In this document: positions 1 through 11,807 of the stretch, in pieces
Layout of the letters: each line of letters starts with the position of its first letter
How positions within the stretch are numbered: the stretch's first letter is position 1
Source: Candidatus Colinaster equi
GTDB taxonomy: Bacteria; Bacillota; Clostridia; Lachnospirales; Lachnospiraceae
NCBI GenBank assembly: GCA_018064425.1
Contig: JAGHVF010000010.1
Coordinates: 1-55,359 of the forward strand
DNA: 55,359 nt
Direction of reading: 5' to 3'
Position numbers and translations under genes: made by a program
Notes under the pieces: generated by a model
Told to the model about the DNA's origin: nothing
What the model saw: the letters and a program-made list of their open reading frames with translations, nothing else
The model's database searches: none

Positions 1-20
1 AGATTCTATTTAAACAAACA

Positions 21-63
21 AAAAATACCGAGCAATTATGTAGTTAAATCATAATCGCCCGGT
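21..63 (-). terminator. Rho-independent terminator of the DUF402 gene
   Basis: On the minus strand a 14-bp stem (positions 50-63 pairing with 27-40, two G-U wobbles, 9-nt loop) is followed by a run of five T residues (plus-strand A at 21-25). It lies about 55 bases past the stop codon of the leftward DUF402 gene. Confidence 0.75.
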
Positions 64-116
64 GTTGTACTTTTTATGCCACATTAACTTAATGACATTG
101 ACCATTGGTCCTTTTT

Positions 117-596
117 TTATTGGTCGGCATATTTCATTAATATGTCAGTGTATTTGTTGAAATCTCCACGTTGAATTGTGGTAATTAAATCACCCAGTTG
201 TTTTACCGATTGGAAAAACTGAGTCTCATTAATCATGTTTTTCTCTTTTGCCTCACATAATTCATCAATGTCTAAAACATTCATGCGCCCGTTTGCATCA
301 ACCGTTACATCGGCTAATAAATCAATAATGGTAAGTGTGCCGCGTTCTTCGTTGCGTGAGTATGTGACGATATCACAATACCAATAATAGAGAGAACCGT
401 CTTCTTTGAGGAACCGACTTACTTTAATACCATCTTTGAAGAAATAGCAGGAATAACCGTGATGAAAATCGTTACGTGGCTTAAGAGTTGTCCACCTAGT
501 GACCATAATTGTGTCATCCATATACAGGATTTCATCATCTTTGAGTGACACGCATTCATTTGGAATCAATCTTTTTCTGAATAGTTCAGGATACAT
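117..596 (-). CDS. DUF402 domain protein
   Basis: The 159-residue protein has the size and pattern of DUF402 proteins, a small beta-barrel family that includes nucleoside di/triphosphate phosphatases and FAU-1-like RNA-binding proteins. Visible family features are the central YYWYCDIV segment, the LTIIDLLADVTVDANG strand region with its acidic residues, and a following LDIDELCEA segment. The ATG has a GGAGGG ribosome binding site a few bases upstream. The gene stands alone, has its own promoter at 656-684 and terminator at 21-63, and diverges from the ATP synthase operon. The substrate cannot be told from sequence. Confidence 0.8.
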   Translation of the reverse strand: MYPELFRKRLIPNECVSLKDDEILYMDDTIMVTRWTTLKPRNDFHHGYSCYFFKDGIKVSRFLKEDGSLYYWYCDIVTYSRNEERGTLTIIDLLADVTVDANGRMNVLDIDELCEAKEKNMINETQFFQSVKQLGDLITTIQRGDFNKYTDILMKYADQ

Positions 597-655
597 ATCT
601 TGCCCTCCAAAATGATACTTTCCGACAGAAATGATAATAATCTGTCTTTTTAACT

Positions 656-684
656 ATATTACTCGTATGAGCATATCTAGTCAA
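656..684 (-). promoter_or_regulatory. Sigma-A type promoter for the DUF402 gene
   Basis: Read on the minus strand: -35 TTGACT (679-684), 17-base spacer, -10 TAATAT (656-661). The predicted start of transcription is near 649, leaving a leader of about 50 bases that contains a small inverted repeat GACAGA/TCTGTC (624-629 and 641-646). Confidence 0.7.
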
Positions 685-775
685 TGAATAAAATTGCAAT
701 GGTCTAGTGCAAAATATTGTTAATACGATAGCAATTTTTTCCTGCAATGTAGCAATAGTTAATAGGTAGAATTTC

Positions 776-804
776 TTTACACTATGTGGGATTTCTTGTA
801 TAAT
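776..804 (+). promoter_or_regulatory. Sigma-A type promoter of the ATP synthase operon
   Basis: -35 TTTACA (776-781), 17-base spacer, perfect -10 TATAAT (799-804). It sits 32 bases before the first operon gene, so the leader is short, with no room for a riboswitch. Confidence 0.75.
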
Positions 805-835
805 ATTAGACAATTGAAGATGAAAGGAACGGCGT

Positions 836-1066
836 GTGAAAAATAACAAGAATATTGCAAGAAATCTTACATATATTTCCCAGTTTGCAATCAACATGCT
901 TGTTCCTATTTTTTTATGCTCTTTTATCGGATTGTACATTGATAAAAAATTTCAGACATCATATTGGTTTATTATTCTTTTCTTTGTAGGAGCCGTAGCG
1001 GGAGCTCGCAATATTTATATTCTGGCGAAAAAGTCGTATGAGGAAAAGGAAGATAAACAAAAGTGA
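836..1066 (+). CDS. atpZ: AtpZ-like small ATP synthase-associated membrane protein
   Basis: A 76-residue protein with two predicted membrane segments (about residues 17-36 and 43-63) joined by a short loop with YIDKKF, the layout of the AtpZ/AtpI family that precedes F-type ATP synthase operons. Family members have been linked to c-ring assembly and to Mg/Ca transport; which applies here is unknown. The start is GTG at 836, supported by AAAGGA at 823-828. The stop overlaps the GTG of the next gene by four bases (GTGA), which implies translational coupling. First gene of the operon. Confidence 0.75.
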   Translation: MKNNKNIARNLTYISQFAINMLVPIFLCSFIGLYIDKKFQTSYWFIILFFVGAVAGARNIYILAKKSYEEKEDKQK

Positions 1067-1464
1067 ACAAGTTTTGGGTCGGACTGAATGAGACATTAAG
1101 AGATTTGCTTATCAGCATTCTTGCATACGGAATAGTAGCACAGATTATTGTGATGTGGTTTGTGCCCGATATTTCCAAATATTCAATCGGTCTGTGGATT
1201 GGAATTGCGGATGCGATGTTTGGCGCGTGGCATATGTGGTGGTCGATTGATCGCAATTTGACAATACATGCCGATGATGAAAAAGGGGCAAACGTGGCAT
1301 CACTTAGAGGCAGCATAATAAGATATGCTGTTACAATAATAATTTTGATATGTGTGTGCTTGACGGATTTTGCATATCCGCTTGCAACATTTGCGGGAAT
1401 GCTTGGACTTAAGATTGGAGCATATCTCGCACAATATACAGGCAATTTTTTTAAAAATAAATAA
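1063..1464 (+). CDS. atpI: ATP synthase subunit I
   Basis: A 133-residue hydrophobic protein with about four predicted membrane helices and a short basic C-terminus (FFKNK). Position, size and hydropathy fit subunit I (AtpI), which helps assemble the rotor ring and is poorly conserved in sequence. The start is GTG at 1063 inside the stop of the upstream gene. Twelve bases separate its stop from atpB. The assignment rests mainly on operon position. Confidence 0.65.
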   Translation: MNKFWVGLNETLRDLLISILAYGIVAQIIVMWFVPDISKYSIGLWIGIADAMFGAWHMWWSIDRNLTIHADDEKGANVASLRGSIIRYAVTIIILICVCLTDFAYPLATFAGMLGLKIGAYLAQYTGNFFKNK

Positions 1465-1476
1465 GGAGGTGAATGT

Positions 1477-2199
1477 ATGGATACTGCAATCATGTTATCC
1501 GCGCAGAAAGAAGTTGACTTTATGATACATGGAGTCTTTTCGTATAACTTCTTTGGACATGAAGTGTGGATAACAACAAGTCATGTGTGTTTGCTTATTG
1601 TTCTGATTACGTTGATGATTTTCTTCTTCGTAGGCGGAAGAATATTTAAACATGCAGACGAAATTCCAAGTGGCTTCCAAAACATTGTGGAGCTTATTGT
1701 TGAGTTCCTTGACGGAATTGTTAATTCGACAATGGGTAAATACGGTAAGAATTTCCGCAATTACATTGGTACAATCTTCATATTTATTTTGTTCAGTAAT
1801 ATTTCGGGGTTACTTGGACTGAGGCCGCCAACAGCAGATTATGGTACTACGTTACCGCTTGGTTTGGCCACGTTCACTCTGATTTTTGTGAACAAAATCA
1901 GATATCAGAAGGTTTCAGGCTTCTTGAAGGGGTTGATGGACCCATGGCCGTTCTGGTTACCGATTAATATTATAGGTGATTGTGCGGTTCCAATTTCTTT
2001 GTCGTTGCGTCTGTTTGCCAATATTTTGTCCGGAACGGCAATTATGGCATTGATATATGGCTTGCTAAGTAAGATAGCATTCTTTTGGCCGGCCGCATTA
2101 CATGTCTATTTTGATTTGTTCTCGGGAGCAATTCAGACGTATGTATTCTGTATGTTAACGATGACATACATTGCGGATGCAATGAATACTGAAGGATAG
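1477..2199 (+). CDS. atpB: F1Fo ATP synthase subunit a
   Basis: The 240-residue integral membrane stator protein forms the two ion half-channels against the c-ring. The signature helix SLSLRLFANILSG carries the essential arginine that faces the rotor carboxylate, and the C-terminal helix has the conserved IQTYVFCMLTMTYI pattern. Five to six hydrophobic helices are visible. The start ATG follows an AAGGAGGTGA ribosome binding site directly (1464-1473). Length matches bacterial subunit a. Confidence 0.96.
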   Translation: MDTAIMLSAQKEVDFMIHGVFSYNFFGHEVWITTSHVCLLIVLITLMIFFFVGGRIFKHADEIPSGFQNIVELIVEFLDGIVNSTMGKYGKNFRNYIGTIFIFILFSNISGLLGLRPPTADYGTTLPLGLATFTLIFVNKIRYQKVSGFLKGLMDPWPFWLPINIIGDCAVPISLSLRLFANILSGTAIMALIYGLLSKIAFFWPAALHVYFDLFSGAIQTYVFCMLTMTYIADAMNTEG

Positions 2200-2496
<297 letters not shown>

Positions 2497-2542
2497 GCCT
2501 TTTCAAAATCAGTAGAATATTAAGAAAGGAGGCTTACATATA

Positions 2543-3061
2543 ATGGAGCCAAGATTGTTTGATCTGGACTTTCAGTTATTGCATGATGCGTTGCTTACAC
2601 TTATTGCGGTAATTACATTGTTCTTCTTTGCTTCATACTTCTTCTTTAATCCGGTAAGAGAGTTTCTCAAGAAGAGACAAGACAGGATTAAGGGTGAGAT
2701 AGAAGAAGCAAGTGCTAATAAGGCAGAGGCTGAAGCTCTCAAAGCAGAATACGAAAAGAAGCTTGCAAGCATTGATAAGGAAGCCGAAGCAATTCTTAGC
2801 GAAGCAAGAAAGAAAGCAGTAGCAAATGAGAATTCAATTGTTGCAAAGGCTAAAGAAGAAGCAAGCGGAATTATTGCAAGAGCGAATACAGAAGCAGAGC
2901 TTGAGAAACAAAAAGTTGCCGATGATGTTAAGAAGGAAATGATTAATGTTGCATCAGCTCTGGCAGAAAGAGTAATCGGTGAGAAGATGGATACAGATGT
3001 CCAAGATCACCTTGTTGAAGACACTTTAAAGGAAATAGGTGATAGCACATGGCTAAGTTAG
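2543..3061 (+). CDS. atpF: F1Fo ATP synthase subunit b
   Basis: A 172-residue peripheral stalk subunit: one N-terminal membrane helix (about residues 14-36), the typical PVREFLKKRQDRIKGEIEEA junction, then a long charged Ala/Glu/Lys coiled coil to residue about 150. An AAAGGAGG ribosome binding site precedes the ATG. The last 13 bases overlap the start of atpH in another frame, which suggests coupled translation of the two stator partners. Confidence 0.93.
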   Translation: MEPRLFDLDFQLLHDALLTLIAVITLFFFASYFFFNPVREFLKKRQDRIKGEIEEASANKAEAEALKAEYEKKLASIDKEAEAILSEARKKAVANENSIVAKAKEEASGIIARANTEAELEKQKVADDVKKEMINVASALAERVIGEKMDTDVQDHLVEDTLKEIGDSTWLS

Positions 3062-3594
3062 TCAGCAAGACATATGGTGATGCCCTGTTGGAATTAGCTA
3101 TTGAGGAAGAGAAGATTGATATCTTTTCCGAGGAGATAGATGGTATCTTGAATGTGCTGAATGACAATCCTGATTTTGGCAAAGTAATTAACAATCCGCG
3201 AATCGCAATTGAAGATAAGCTGGAATTTGTTGAGAATGTTTTTAAGACCAGAATAAGTGATGAACTTACAGGTTTTATCAAGATAATTGTTGCCAAAGGC
3301 AGATTTGCCGAGATTGATAAGATACTTCAATACTTCTCAGACGAGGTGAAGAAGTTGAAGGGCATCGGAGTGGCTTATGTAACTACTCCAAGTGAATTGA
3401 CTGATAACCAGAAGTCAAAAGTAGTTAATAAGCTGTTAGAGACTACTGAATTCAAAGAGATGGAGATGCATTATTCTGTAGCTCCCGAACTTATCGGAGG
3501 TATGCAGATACGCATAGGAGATCGAGTTGTTGACAGTAGTGTTCATACAAAGATTATGAAAATGCAGCAGGAACTTTTGAAAGTTCGCGTATAA
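3049..3594 (+). CDS. atpH: F1Fo ATP synthase subunit delta
   Basis: The 181-residue OSCP/delta protein links F1 to the b stalk. The N-terminal helical bundle starts with SKTYGDALLELAIEE and the C-terminal beta part has the conserved ELIGGMQIRIGDRVVDSSVHTKI segment. The ATG lies inside the 3-prime end of atpF. Length is normal for bacterial delta. Confidence 0.94.
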   Translation: MAKLVSKTYGDALLELAIEEEKIDIFSEEIDGILNVLNDNPDFGKVINNPRIAIEDKLEFVENVFKTRISDELTGFIKIIVAKGRFAEIDKILQYFSDEVKKLKGIGVAYVTTPSELTDNQKSKVVNKLLETTEFKEMEMHYSVAPELIGGMQIRIGDRVVDSSVHTKIMKMQQELLKVRV

Positions 3595-5133
<1,539 letters not shown>

Positions 5134-5158
5134 GTGACAGATTGGAAGGTGATAAACT

Positions 5159-6022
5159 ATGGCGTCTATGAGAGACATCAAAAGACGTAAAAGTAGTATT
5201 CAAAGTACAGGACAGATCACTAAGGCCATGAAATTGGTTTCTACGGTAAAATTACAGCGTAGTAAGCAGGCGGCACAGAACAGTAAAGGGTATTTTGATT
5301 ATATGTACAAAACTGTACAGTCAATGTTGGCTAAAGCCGGCAATATCGATCACCCTTATGTCAATACTTCCGAGTGTAAGAAAAAGGCTGTTATTATGAT
5401 TACAGGTAACAGAGGTCTTGCAGGAGGCTACAATTCAAATGTTGTAAAGCTGATTACAAGAGGAAATTTACCAAAGGAAGATTTGATATTGTATACCTTG
5501 GGTCATAAAGGACGCGAAGCAATGCATAGATATGGCTATGAGTTGGCTGAAGATTATTCGACGATGATAGATGCGCCGGAGTATATTGATGCGATGAGAC
5601 TCAGTAGCGTTTTGCTTAATGCATATCGTAATGGTGAGATAGGCGAGATATATCTTGCATATACCAGATTCAAGAATACTGTTGTTCATGAACCGGTACT
5701 TATGAAACTGTTGCCTGTTGAAAAAGGTGAGGAGACGGATGTAGTCGAAACCAATGCAGGTAATGTACCGATGAACTTTGAACCGGCAGAAGATGAAGCA
5801 TTGGATATGATTATTCCAAAGTATGTAACGAGCATAATATATGGTGCGATGATTGAGTCGGTTGCCAGTGAAAACGGAGCTCGTATGCAGGCTATGGATA
5901 ATGCAACTACGAATGCGGAAGAAATGATTGAGAAGTTGACATTGCAGTATAACAGAGCTCGTCAGGGTTCTATTACGCAGGAACTTACAGAGATTATTGC
6001 CGGATCACAGGCACAGAATTAG
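5159..6022 (+). CDS. atpG: F1 ATP synthase subunit gamma
   Basis: The 287-residue central rotor shaft. The N-terminal helix has the family pattern DIKRRKSSIQSTGQITKAMKLVS, and the C-terminal helix has SENGARMQAMDNATTNAEEMI followed by YNRARQGSITQELTEI. These two helices form the coiled-coil axle inside the alpha-beta ring. It lies between alpha and beta, as in most bacterial operons. Confidence 0.97.
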   Translation: MASMRDIKRRKSSIQSTGQITKAMKLVSTVKLQRSKQAAQNSKGYFDYMYKTVQSMLAKAGNIDHPYVNTSECKKKAVIMITGNRGLAGGYNSNVVKLITRGNLPKEDLILYTLGHKGREAMHRYGYELAEDYSTMIDAPEYIDAMRLSSVLLNAYRNGEIGEIYLAYTRFKNTVVHEPVLMKLLPVEKGEETDVVETNAGNVPMNFEPAEDEALDMIIPKYVTSIIYGAMIESVASENGARMQAMDNATTNAEEMIEKLTLQYNRARQGSITQELTEIIAGSQAQN

Positions 6023-6049
6023 TGGTAGTCCAAGTAGGACAAATAATAG

Positions 6050-7459
<1,410 letters not shown>

Positions 7460-7479
7460 TATCCGAAATGGAGAGTAAC

Positions 7480-7890
7480 ATGGCAGAAGATAATAAGAAA
7501 TTTGCGGTTAAGATTATTACACCGGATAGAACCTTCTATGAGGGTGAGGCTACAATGGTTGAATTTAATACGACCGAGGGTGAGATTGGTGTATATAAGA
7601 ATCATATTCCACTTACCGTAATAGTTAAGCCGGGTGTGCTGACTATTACAGAGGATGATGGAGTAAAGAAGGCAGCAATTCATTCGGGATTTGTTGAGAT
7701 ACTTGGTGATAGCGTCACATTTTTGGCGGAGGTTATTGAGTGGCCGAATGAAATTGATGAACAGAGAGCTATGGCAGCCAAGGAGAGAGCAGAGCGACTT
7801 ATTCGCGAGAAGGATCCTAAGACTGATATAGCAAGAGCTGAGACGGCATTGATGCGTGCTATGGCAAGAATCAATGTAATCAAAGCTTAA
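7480..7890 (+). CDS. atpC: F1 ATP synthase subunit epsilon
   Basis: The 136-residue epsilon subunit: N-terminal beta sandwich (VKIITPDRTFYEGEATMVEFNT, then GEIGVYKNHIPLT) and a C-terminal helical hairpin rich in Ala, Arg and Glu that can inhibit ATP hydrolysis. Two in-frame ATGs exist at 7468 and 7480. Only the second has a ribosome binding site (GGAGAG at 7470-7475), which overlaps the first ATG, so 7480 is preferred. Last gene of the operon. Confidence 0.95.
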   Translation: MAEDNKKFAVKIITPDRTFYEGEATMVEFNTTEGEIGVYKNHIPLTVIVKPGVLTITEDDGVKKAAIHSGFVEILGDSVTFLAEVIEWPNEIDEQRAMAAKERAERLIREKDPKTDIARAETALMRAMARINVIKA

Positions 7891-7904
7891 GAGTGTAATG
7901 TTGA

Positions 7905-7934
7905 GACCATGCGCGATATGCGCATGGTCTTTTA
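7905..7934 (+). terminator. Terminator of the ATP synthase operon
   Basis: A perfect 10-bp stem GACCATGCGC (7905-7914) with its complement (7920-7929), loop GATAT, followed by TTTT. It separates atpC from the downstream membrane protein gene, so that gene is probably transcribed in part by read-through or from a promoter I could not identify. Confidence 0.85.
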
Positions 7935-7954
7935 CAGAATAACGGATTGGGAAA

Positions 7955-10498
7955 ATGAAGAAGATAATTATTCGATGGGCGGTATATATTGTAGTTTTTG
8001 TCGGTGCATTAATCTCTTTTTCTTTGATATTTAATCAGGGAACAACTGATATGACTGTTGACATGTCTGAGGCAACATTACCGACCATACATGTTGTATA
8101 TGATAATTTGAAAATAAATGAGATGCATGGATATAGCGATAAGATGGAGGTTAATACGATAAGGGATAGTATTACTCCGATATTTGATGATAGAAAAGTG
8201 TCTCTGGAAATAGAAAAATATAATGCAGTTGTATCAAAAATTTCATATGAAGTCAGGAATGCGGACGGAAACAGATTGATTGAAAACACGGACGTAGTTG
8301 ATTATGGCGATTACAAGGAATATATAAGCTGTAATATTGCATTAAAGGATTTGATTGAGCCTGAAACAGAGTACAATCTGATAATAATACTTAAATTATC
8401 AGATGGAAGAGATGTGTACTATTACACCAGAATCGCACAAAATGCGAATGTTGCACTAAAAGAGAAAGTAGAATTTGTAACCGATTTCAGTGACAAGACA
8501 TTTGATGTAGGTGCAATGAAAGAACTCTCAACCTATATGGAACCGAATTCCGAGGGAAATAATGAATCATTTGGAAGAGTAACAATCCATAGTAGTGTAA
8601 AGCAATTAACATGGGGCGATTTGGCACCAAAGAGAGAATCCGAACCGGAAGTTACCATCAAAGAGATTGGTGATACCATGGCGTCAATTGAGCTTAAATA
8701 CATGGTGTCTGCCGTAAACGGAAACGAGAAAAGCTATTACAATATAGTTGAATATTTTAGAATTCGTAAAACTCAGCAGCGTTTTTATCTTTTATCCTAT
8801 GATAGAAGTATGGACAGAATTTTTCTTATGAATAAGAAATCATTTGTAAATGATAAGATTATTCTTGGCATTCAGAAAGATGATGTTCAAATGAAAGAGA
8901 GCGAAGGCGGGGAAATAGTAGCTTTTGTTAATGATGGTCGTTTGTATAGCTATAATGTAGAGGAAAACAAAGTAGCTCGTCTTTTTGCATTTTATGATGA
9001 GCCGTTTGATGATAAGAGACACCGCTATGACCAGTGTAATGTAAAAATTCTTGATGTTGAAGAGAACGGTAATATTGCATTTTTGGTATACGGATATATG
9101 AACAGAGGCATTCACGAAGGTGAAGTAGGAGTGGAATTGTGCTATTACAGCAATCCTGTTAATACAATTGAGGAGCAGGTGTTTATTCCATATACTAAAT
9201 CGCCAAAGATATTGAAATGCGATATTGAAAAACTAAGTTATCTGAATAAACGTGGAAATCTGTTGGTGTTCATTGACGGAGCAATCTATAAGATATCTGT
9301 TGCCTCTCTTGATTATGAAATAGTAGCAGACAGTATTGACGAAGATTCGTTTTGCGTGTCAGCAAGCGGTAGAACGATTATGTGGCAAGATATGGGCGAA
9401 TCGGAGAACAGTGTTACAACGGATTTGACCGTAATGGATTTGGCAAGTGAGAATATCACTATGACAGGTAAGAATTCATCTGAGTATATCAGACCAATAG
9501 GTTTTATGGCAGAGGATTTGATATATGGAGTATGTGATGAAAATGACATGACTGAGAATATCTTGGGTGATGTTACATTTCCGATGAATAAGGTGGTGAT
9601 TCAGTCGGAGCAAGGTAATATTCTGAAAGAGTATGAGGAAGAAAATATATATGTCACTGAGGGTGAGATTGCAGATAATCAGATTACATTAAAGAGAGTG
9701 ATGCTTAATCCCGATACCGGTACATATTCTGAAATTAGTGATGATAATATCACCAGTAATGCGGATGTTGAGGAAGGAACCAATGCAATTGCGGATGTTT
9801 CAATAGATATTTTTGAAAAAATAGAGCAGATTGCATTAAAGAAGGAAGTTGACGTGAAAGGATTGAAAACTCTGACGCCAAAGGAAGTGCTGTATGAAGG
9901 CGGAAGAAGTGTTCCAATCAAGGTAAAAGAGACAAAGAATCGATTCTTTGTATATGGAAATGGAGAGATAACTGCAGTATTTGATAATCCGGCAAAGGCG
10001 GCATTGTGTGCATATGATATTAGAGGAACAGTTGTAGATACCCTGGGAAATGAAATTTATTCAAGAGGTGAGACTGTACCCAGAAATCAGATTATGTCCA
10101 TTACTGAGGAATCAACGACTGATACAAAGAATTCATTGGCTATATGTCTGGATACGATGTTAAAGCAACTTGGAATATCACGAAATACAGAGACAATGCT
10201 TAGTCGAGGTGATACGGCATATGATGTTTTGAAAAATAATCTGAATAGTATATATGTACTTAATCTTACCGGATGTAAGATGGATATGATGCTGTATTAT
10301 GTCAACCAAGACATACCGGTGTTGAGTGTGCTTAATGATGGCTCAGCTGTATTAATTATCGGATTTAATGAGCAAAATATTGTTTTAATGGATCCAAACA
10401 GCGGAACCATATACAAGATGGGTATGAATGACGCTAGACAGATGTTTGAAGAGAACTTTAACAGATTTATGACATATGCACATATTCATGAATCTTAA
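7955..10498 (+). CDS. Large membrane-anchored extracellular protein with degenerate C39-like tail
   Basis: I do not recognise this 847-residue protein as a named gene. One N-terminal membrane helix (residues about 5-27) is followed by an extracellular part. Residues about 245-600 show repeated short beta strands with aromatic and DG/NG turns, suggestive of a beta-propeller. From about residue 720 the tail resembles a C39-type papain-like fold: a CLDTMLKQLG helix, then PVLSVLNDG, a VLIIGF strand and a MDPNSG turn. The catalytic Cys position aligns with Ser727 and the His position with Ser797/Ala798, so the tail is probably inactive and may bind a peptide or wall ligand. It follows the ATP synthase operon after a terminator. 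Confidence 0.75.
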   Translation: MKKIIIRWAVYIVVFVGALISFSLIFNQGTTDMTVDMSEATLPTIHVVYDNLKINEMHGYSDKMEVNTIRDSITPIFDDRKVSLEIEKYNAVVSKISYEVRNADGNRLIENTDVVDYGDYKEYISCNIALKDLIEPETEYNLIIILKLSDGRDVYYYTRIAQNANVALKEKVEFVTDFSDKTFDVGAMKELSTYMEPNSEGNNESFGRVTIHSSVKQLTWGDLAPKRESEPEVTIKEIGDTMASIELKYMVSAVNGNEKSYYNIVEYFRIRKTQQRFYLLSYDRSMDRIFLMNKKSFVNDKIILGIQKDDVQMKESEGGEIVAFVNDGRLYSYNVEENKVARLFAFYDEPFDDKRHRYDQCNVKILDVEENGNIAFLVYGYMNRGIHEGEVGVELCYYSNPVNTIEEQVFIPYTKSPKILKCDIEKLSYLNKRGNLLVFIDGAIYKISVASLDYEIVADSIDEDSFCVSASGRTIMWQDMGESENSVTTDLTVMDLASENITMTGKNSSEYIRPIGFMAEDLIYGVCDENDMTENILGDVTFPMNKVVIQSEQGNILKEYEEENIYVTEGEIADNQITLKRVMLNPDTGTYSEISDDNITSNADVEEGTNAIADVSIDIFEKIEQIALKKEVDVKGLKTLTPKEVLYEGGRSVPIKVKETKNRFFVYGNGEITAVFDNPAKAALCAYDIRGTVVDTLGNEIYSRGETVPRNQIMSITEESTTDTKNSLAICLDTMLKQLGISRNTETMLSRGDTAYDVLKNNLNSIYVLNLTGCKMDMMLYYVNQDIPVLSVLNDGSAVLIIGFNEQNIVLMDPNSGTIYKMGMNDARQMFEENFNRFMTYAHIHES

Positions 10499-10522
10499 TT
10501 GATAATCAATATCAAAATAGAA

Positions 10523-10578
10523 AAAGAGCTAAGACAAATTCAAGTGGAAAAGCACTTGTGTGGTCTTAGCTCTTTGCT
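10523..10578. terminator. Bidirectional terminator between convergent genes
   Basis: A 13-bp perfect stem (10523-10535 with 10563-10575) encloses a second 6-bp stem CAAGTG/CACTTG (10541-10546 and 10553-10558). A-rich and T-rich flanks allow it to end transcription from the left gene and from prs on the opposite strand. Confidence 0.7.
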
Positions 10579-10590
10579 TTTTGTAAAATA

Positions 10591-11775
10591 CTACAGTTCG
10601 CCGTTGCGATAGCGGCTTACAATTGATTGTATACGTTCATTTGGAATGAGCAAGTCGCTTATTGATGAATCGTGATTAAGTGTATCAATAATGTATGCAA
10701 TATATTTGCTCAAATCACAGCTGATATACCATTCACGTTCAAGCAGTTCATCCGGCTGGTATATAAGATTTGTTGTTAATACCTTTGTTATGATGCCCTT
10801 GTTATAATATTCATCAAACTTATCGAGACCGCTTGTGAACAGGCCAAAAGTAGAGAATACGAAGATTCGATTGGCTTTGCGATTCTTCAATTCGGTAGCA
10901 ACCTCAAGCATACTCTCGCCTGATGAAATCATATCATCGATAATGATAATATCTTTGCCCTCAACACTGGAGCCTAAGAATTCATGTGCAATGATAGGAT
11001 TACGTCCATTAACAACCTTAGTATAATCACGACGTTTGTAGAACATACCCATATCTAAGCCAAGAACGTTGGCAATGTAGATTGCTCGACTCATACCGCC
11101 TTCATCGGGGCTGACAACCATCATATGTTCCGAATCGAGAGATAAGTCTTTTACATTGGTAAGAAGGCCTTTAATAAACTGATATGCAGGTTGAATAGTC
11201 TCAAATCCATGAAGCGGAATAGCATTCTGTACTCTTGGATCATGTGCGTCAAAAGTAATAATATTATCAACGCCCATTTTGATAAGTTCCTGTAAAGCCA
11301 AAGCACAATCAAGGGATTCTCTTGCGGTTCTCTTATGCTGTCTGCTTTCGTACAGGAATGGCATAATCACCGTGATTCTACGAGCCTTACCTCCTACTGC
11401 GGCGATAATACGTTTCAAATCCTGGTAGTGATCATCCGGAGACATATGGTTAACATAACCACCCATTGAGTATGTGAGTGAGTAGTTGCAGACATCAACC
11501 ATAATGTAGAGATCTGTGCCTCGTACTGATTCAAGAATCTCACCTTTTCCTTCGCCGGAACCAAATCTTGGAACTTTTGTGTTGAGAATGTATGAATCAC
11601 GCTGATACCCTGCAAATGCAAGGCTTGTTTTGTGTTCATTTTCCCTTTCAGTTCTCCACTCAACCAAATATGAATTCACTTTCTCACCAAGTGTCTTGCA
11701 ACTGTTCAGTGGAATAATGCCCAGCGAACCGACAGGAATCGATTCAAGATTTCGCTTTTCTTCACGCTTAACCAT
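10591..11775 (-). CDS. prs: Divergent ribose-phosphate pyrophosphokinase
   Basis: The 394-residue protein has the two-domain PRPP synthetase layout: catalytic flexible loop KRRDYTKVVNG, then the PRPP-binding loop IIIIDDMISSGES, and an earlier FDAHDPRVQNAIPL segment matching the usual DLHA region. It makes PRPP from ribose 5-phosphate and ATP for nucleotide, His and Trp synthesis. It is about 75 residues longer than classical bacterial enzymes, and DLHA and DTxGT read DAHD and SSGES, so it belongs to a divergent subgroup. An AGAGAGG ribosome binding site precedes the ATG. Last gene of the leftward murC-dnaD-dnaI-prs block. Confidence 0.82.
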   Translation of the reverse strand: MVKREEKRNLESIPVGSLGIIPLNSCKTLGEKVNSYLVEWRTERENEHKTSLAFAGYQRDSYILNTKVPRFGSGEGKGEILESVRGTDLYIMVDVCNYSLTYSMGGYVNHMSPDDHYQDLKRIIAAVGGKARRITVIMPFLYESRQHKRTARESLDCALALQELIKMGVDNIITFDAHDPRVQNAIPLHGFETIQPAYQFIKGLLTNVKDLSLDSEHMMVVSPDEGGMSRAIYIANVLGLDMGMFYKRRDYTKVVNGRNPIIAHEFLGSSVEGKDIIIIDDMISSGESMLEVATELKNRKANRIFVFSTFGLFTSGLDKFDEYYNKGIITKVLTTNLIYQPDELLEREWYISCDLSKYIAYIIDTLNHDSSISDLLIPNERIQSIVSRYRNGEL

Positions 11776-11807
11776 GAAAAAAGACCTCTCTTTCTATGAA
11801 TATAAAA

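Noticed and set aside
1-20. Gene or feature at the left edge
   Set aside because: Only 20 bases remain before the DUF402 terminator and no frame or motif can be supported.
586-1493. Leftward open frames of 117 and 173 codons opposite the promoter region and atpZ/atpI
   Set aside because: They run antisense to well supported genes or across the two divergent promoters, with no ribosome binding site or family features.
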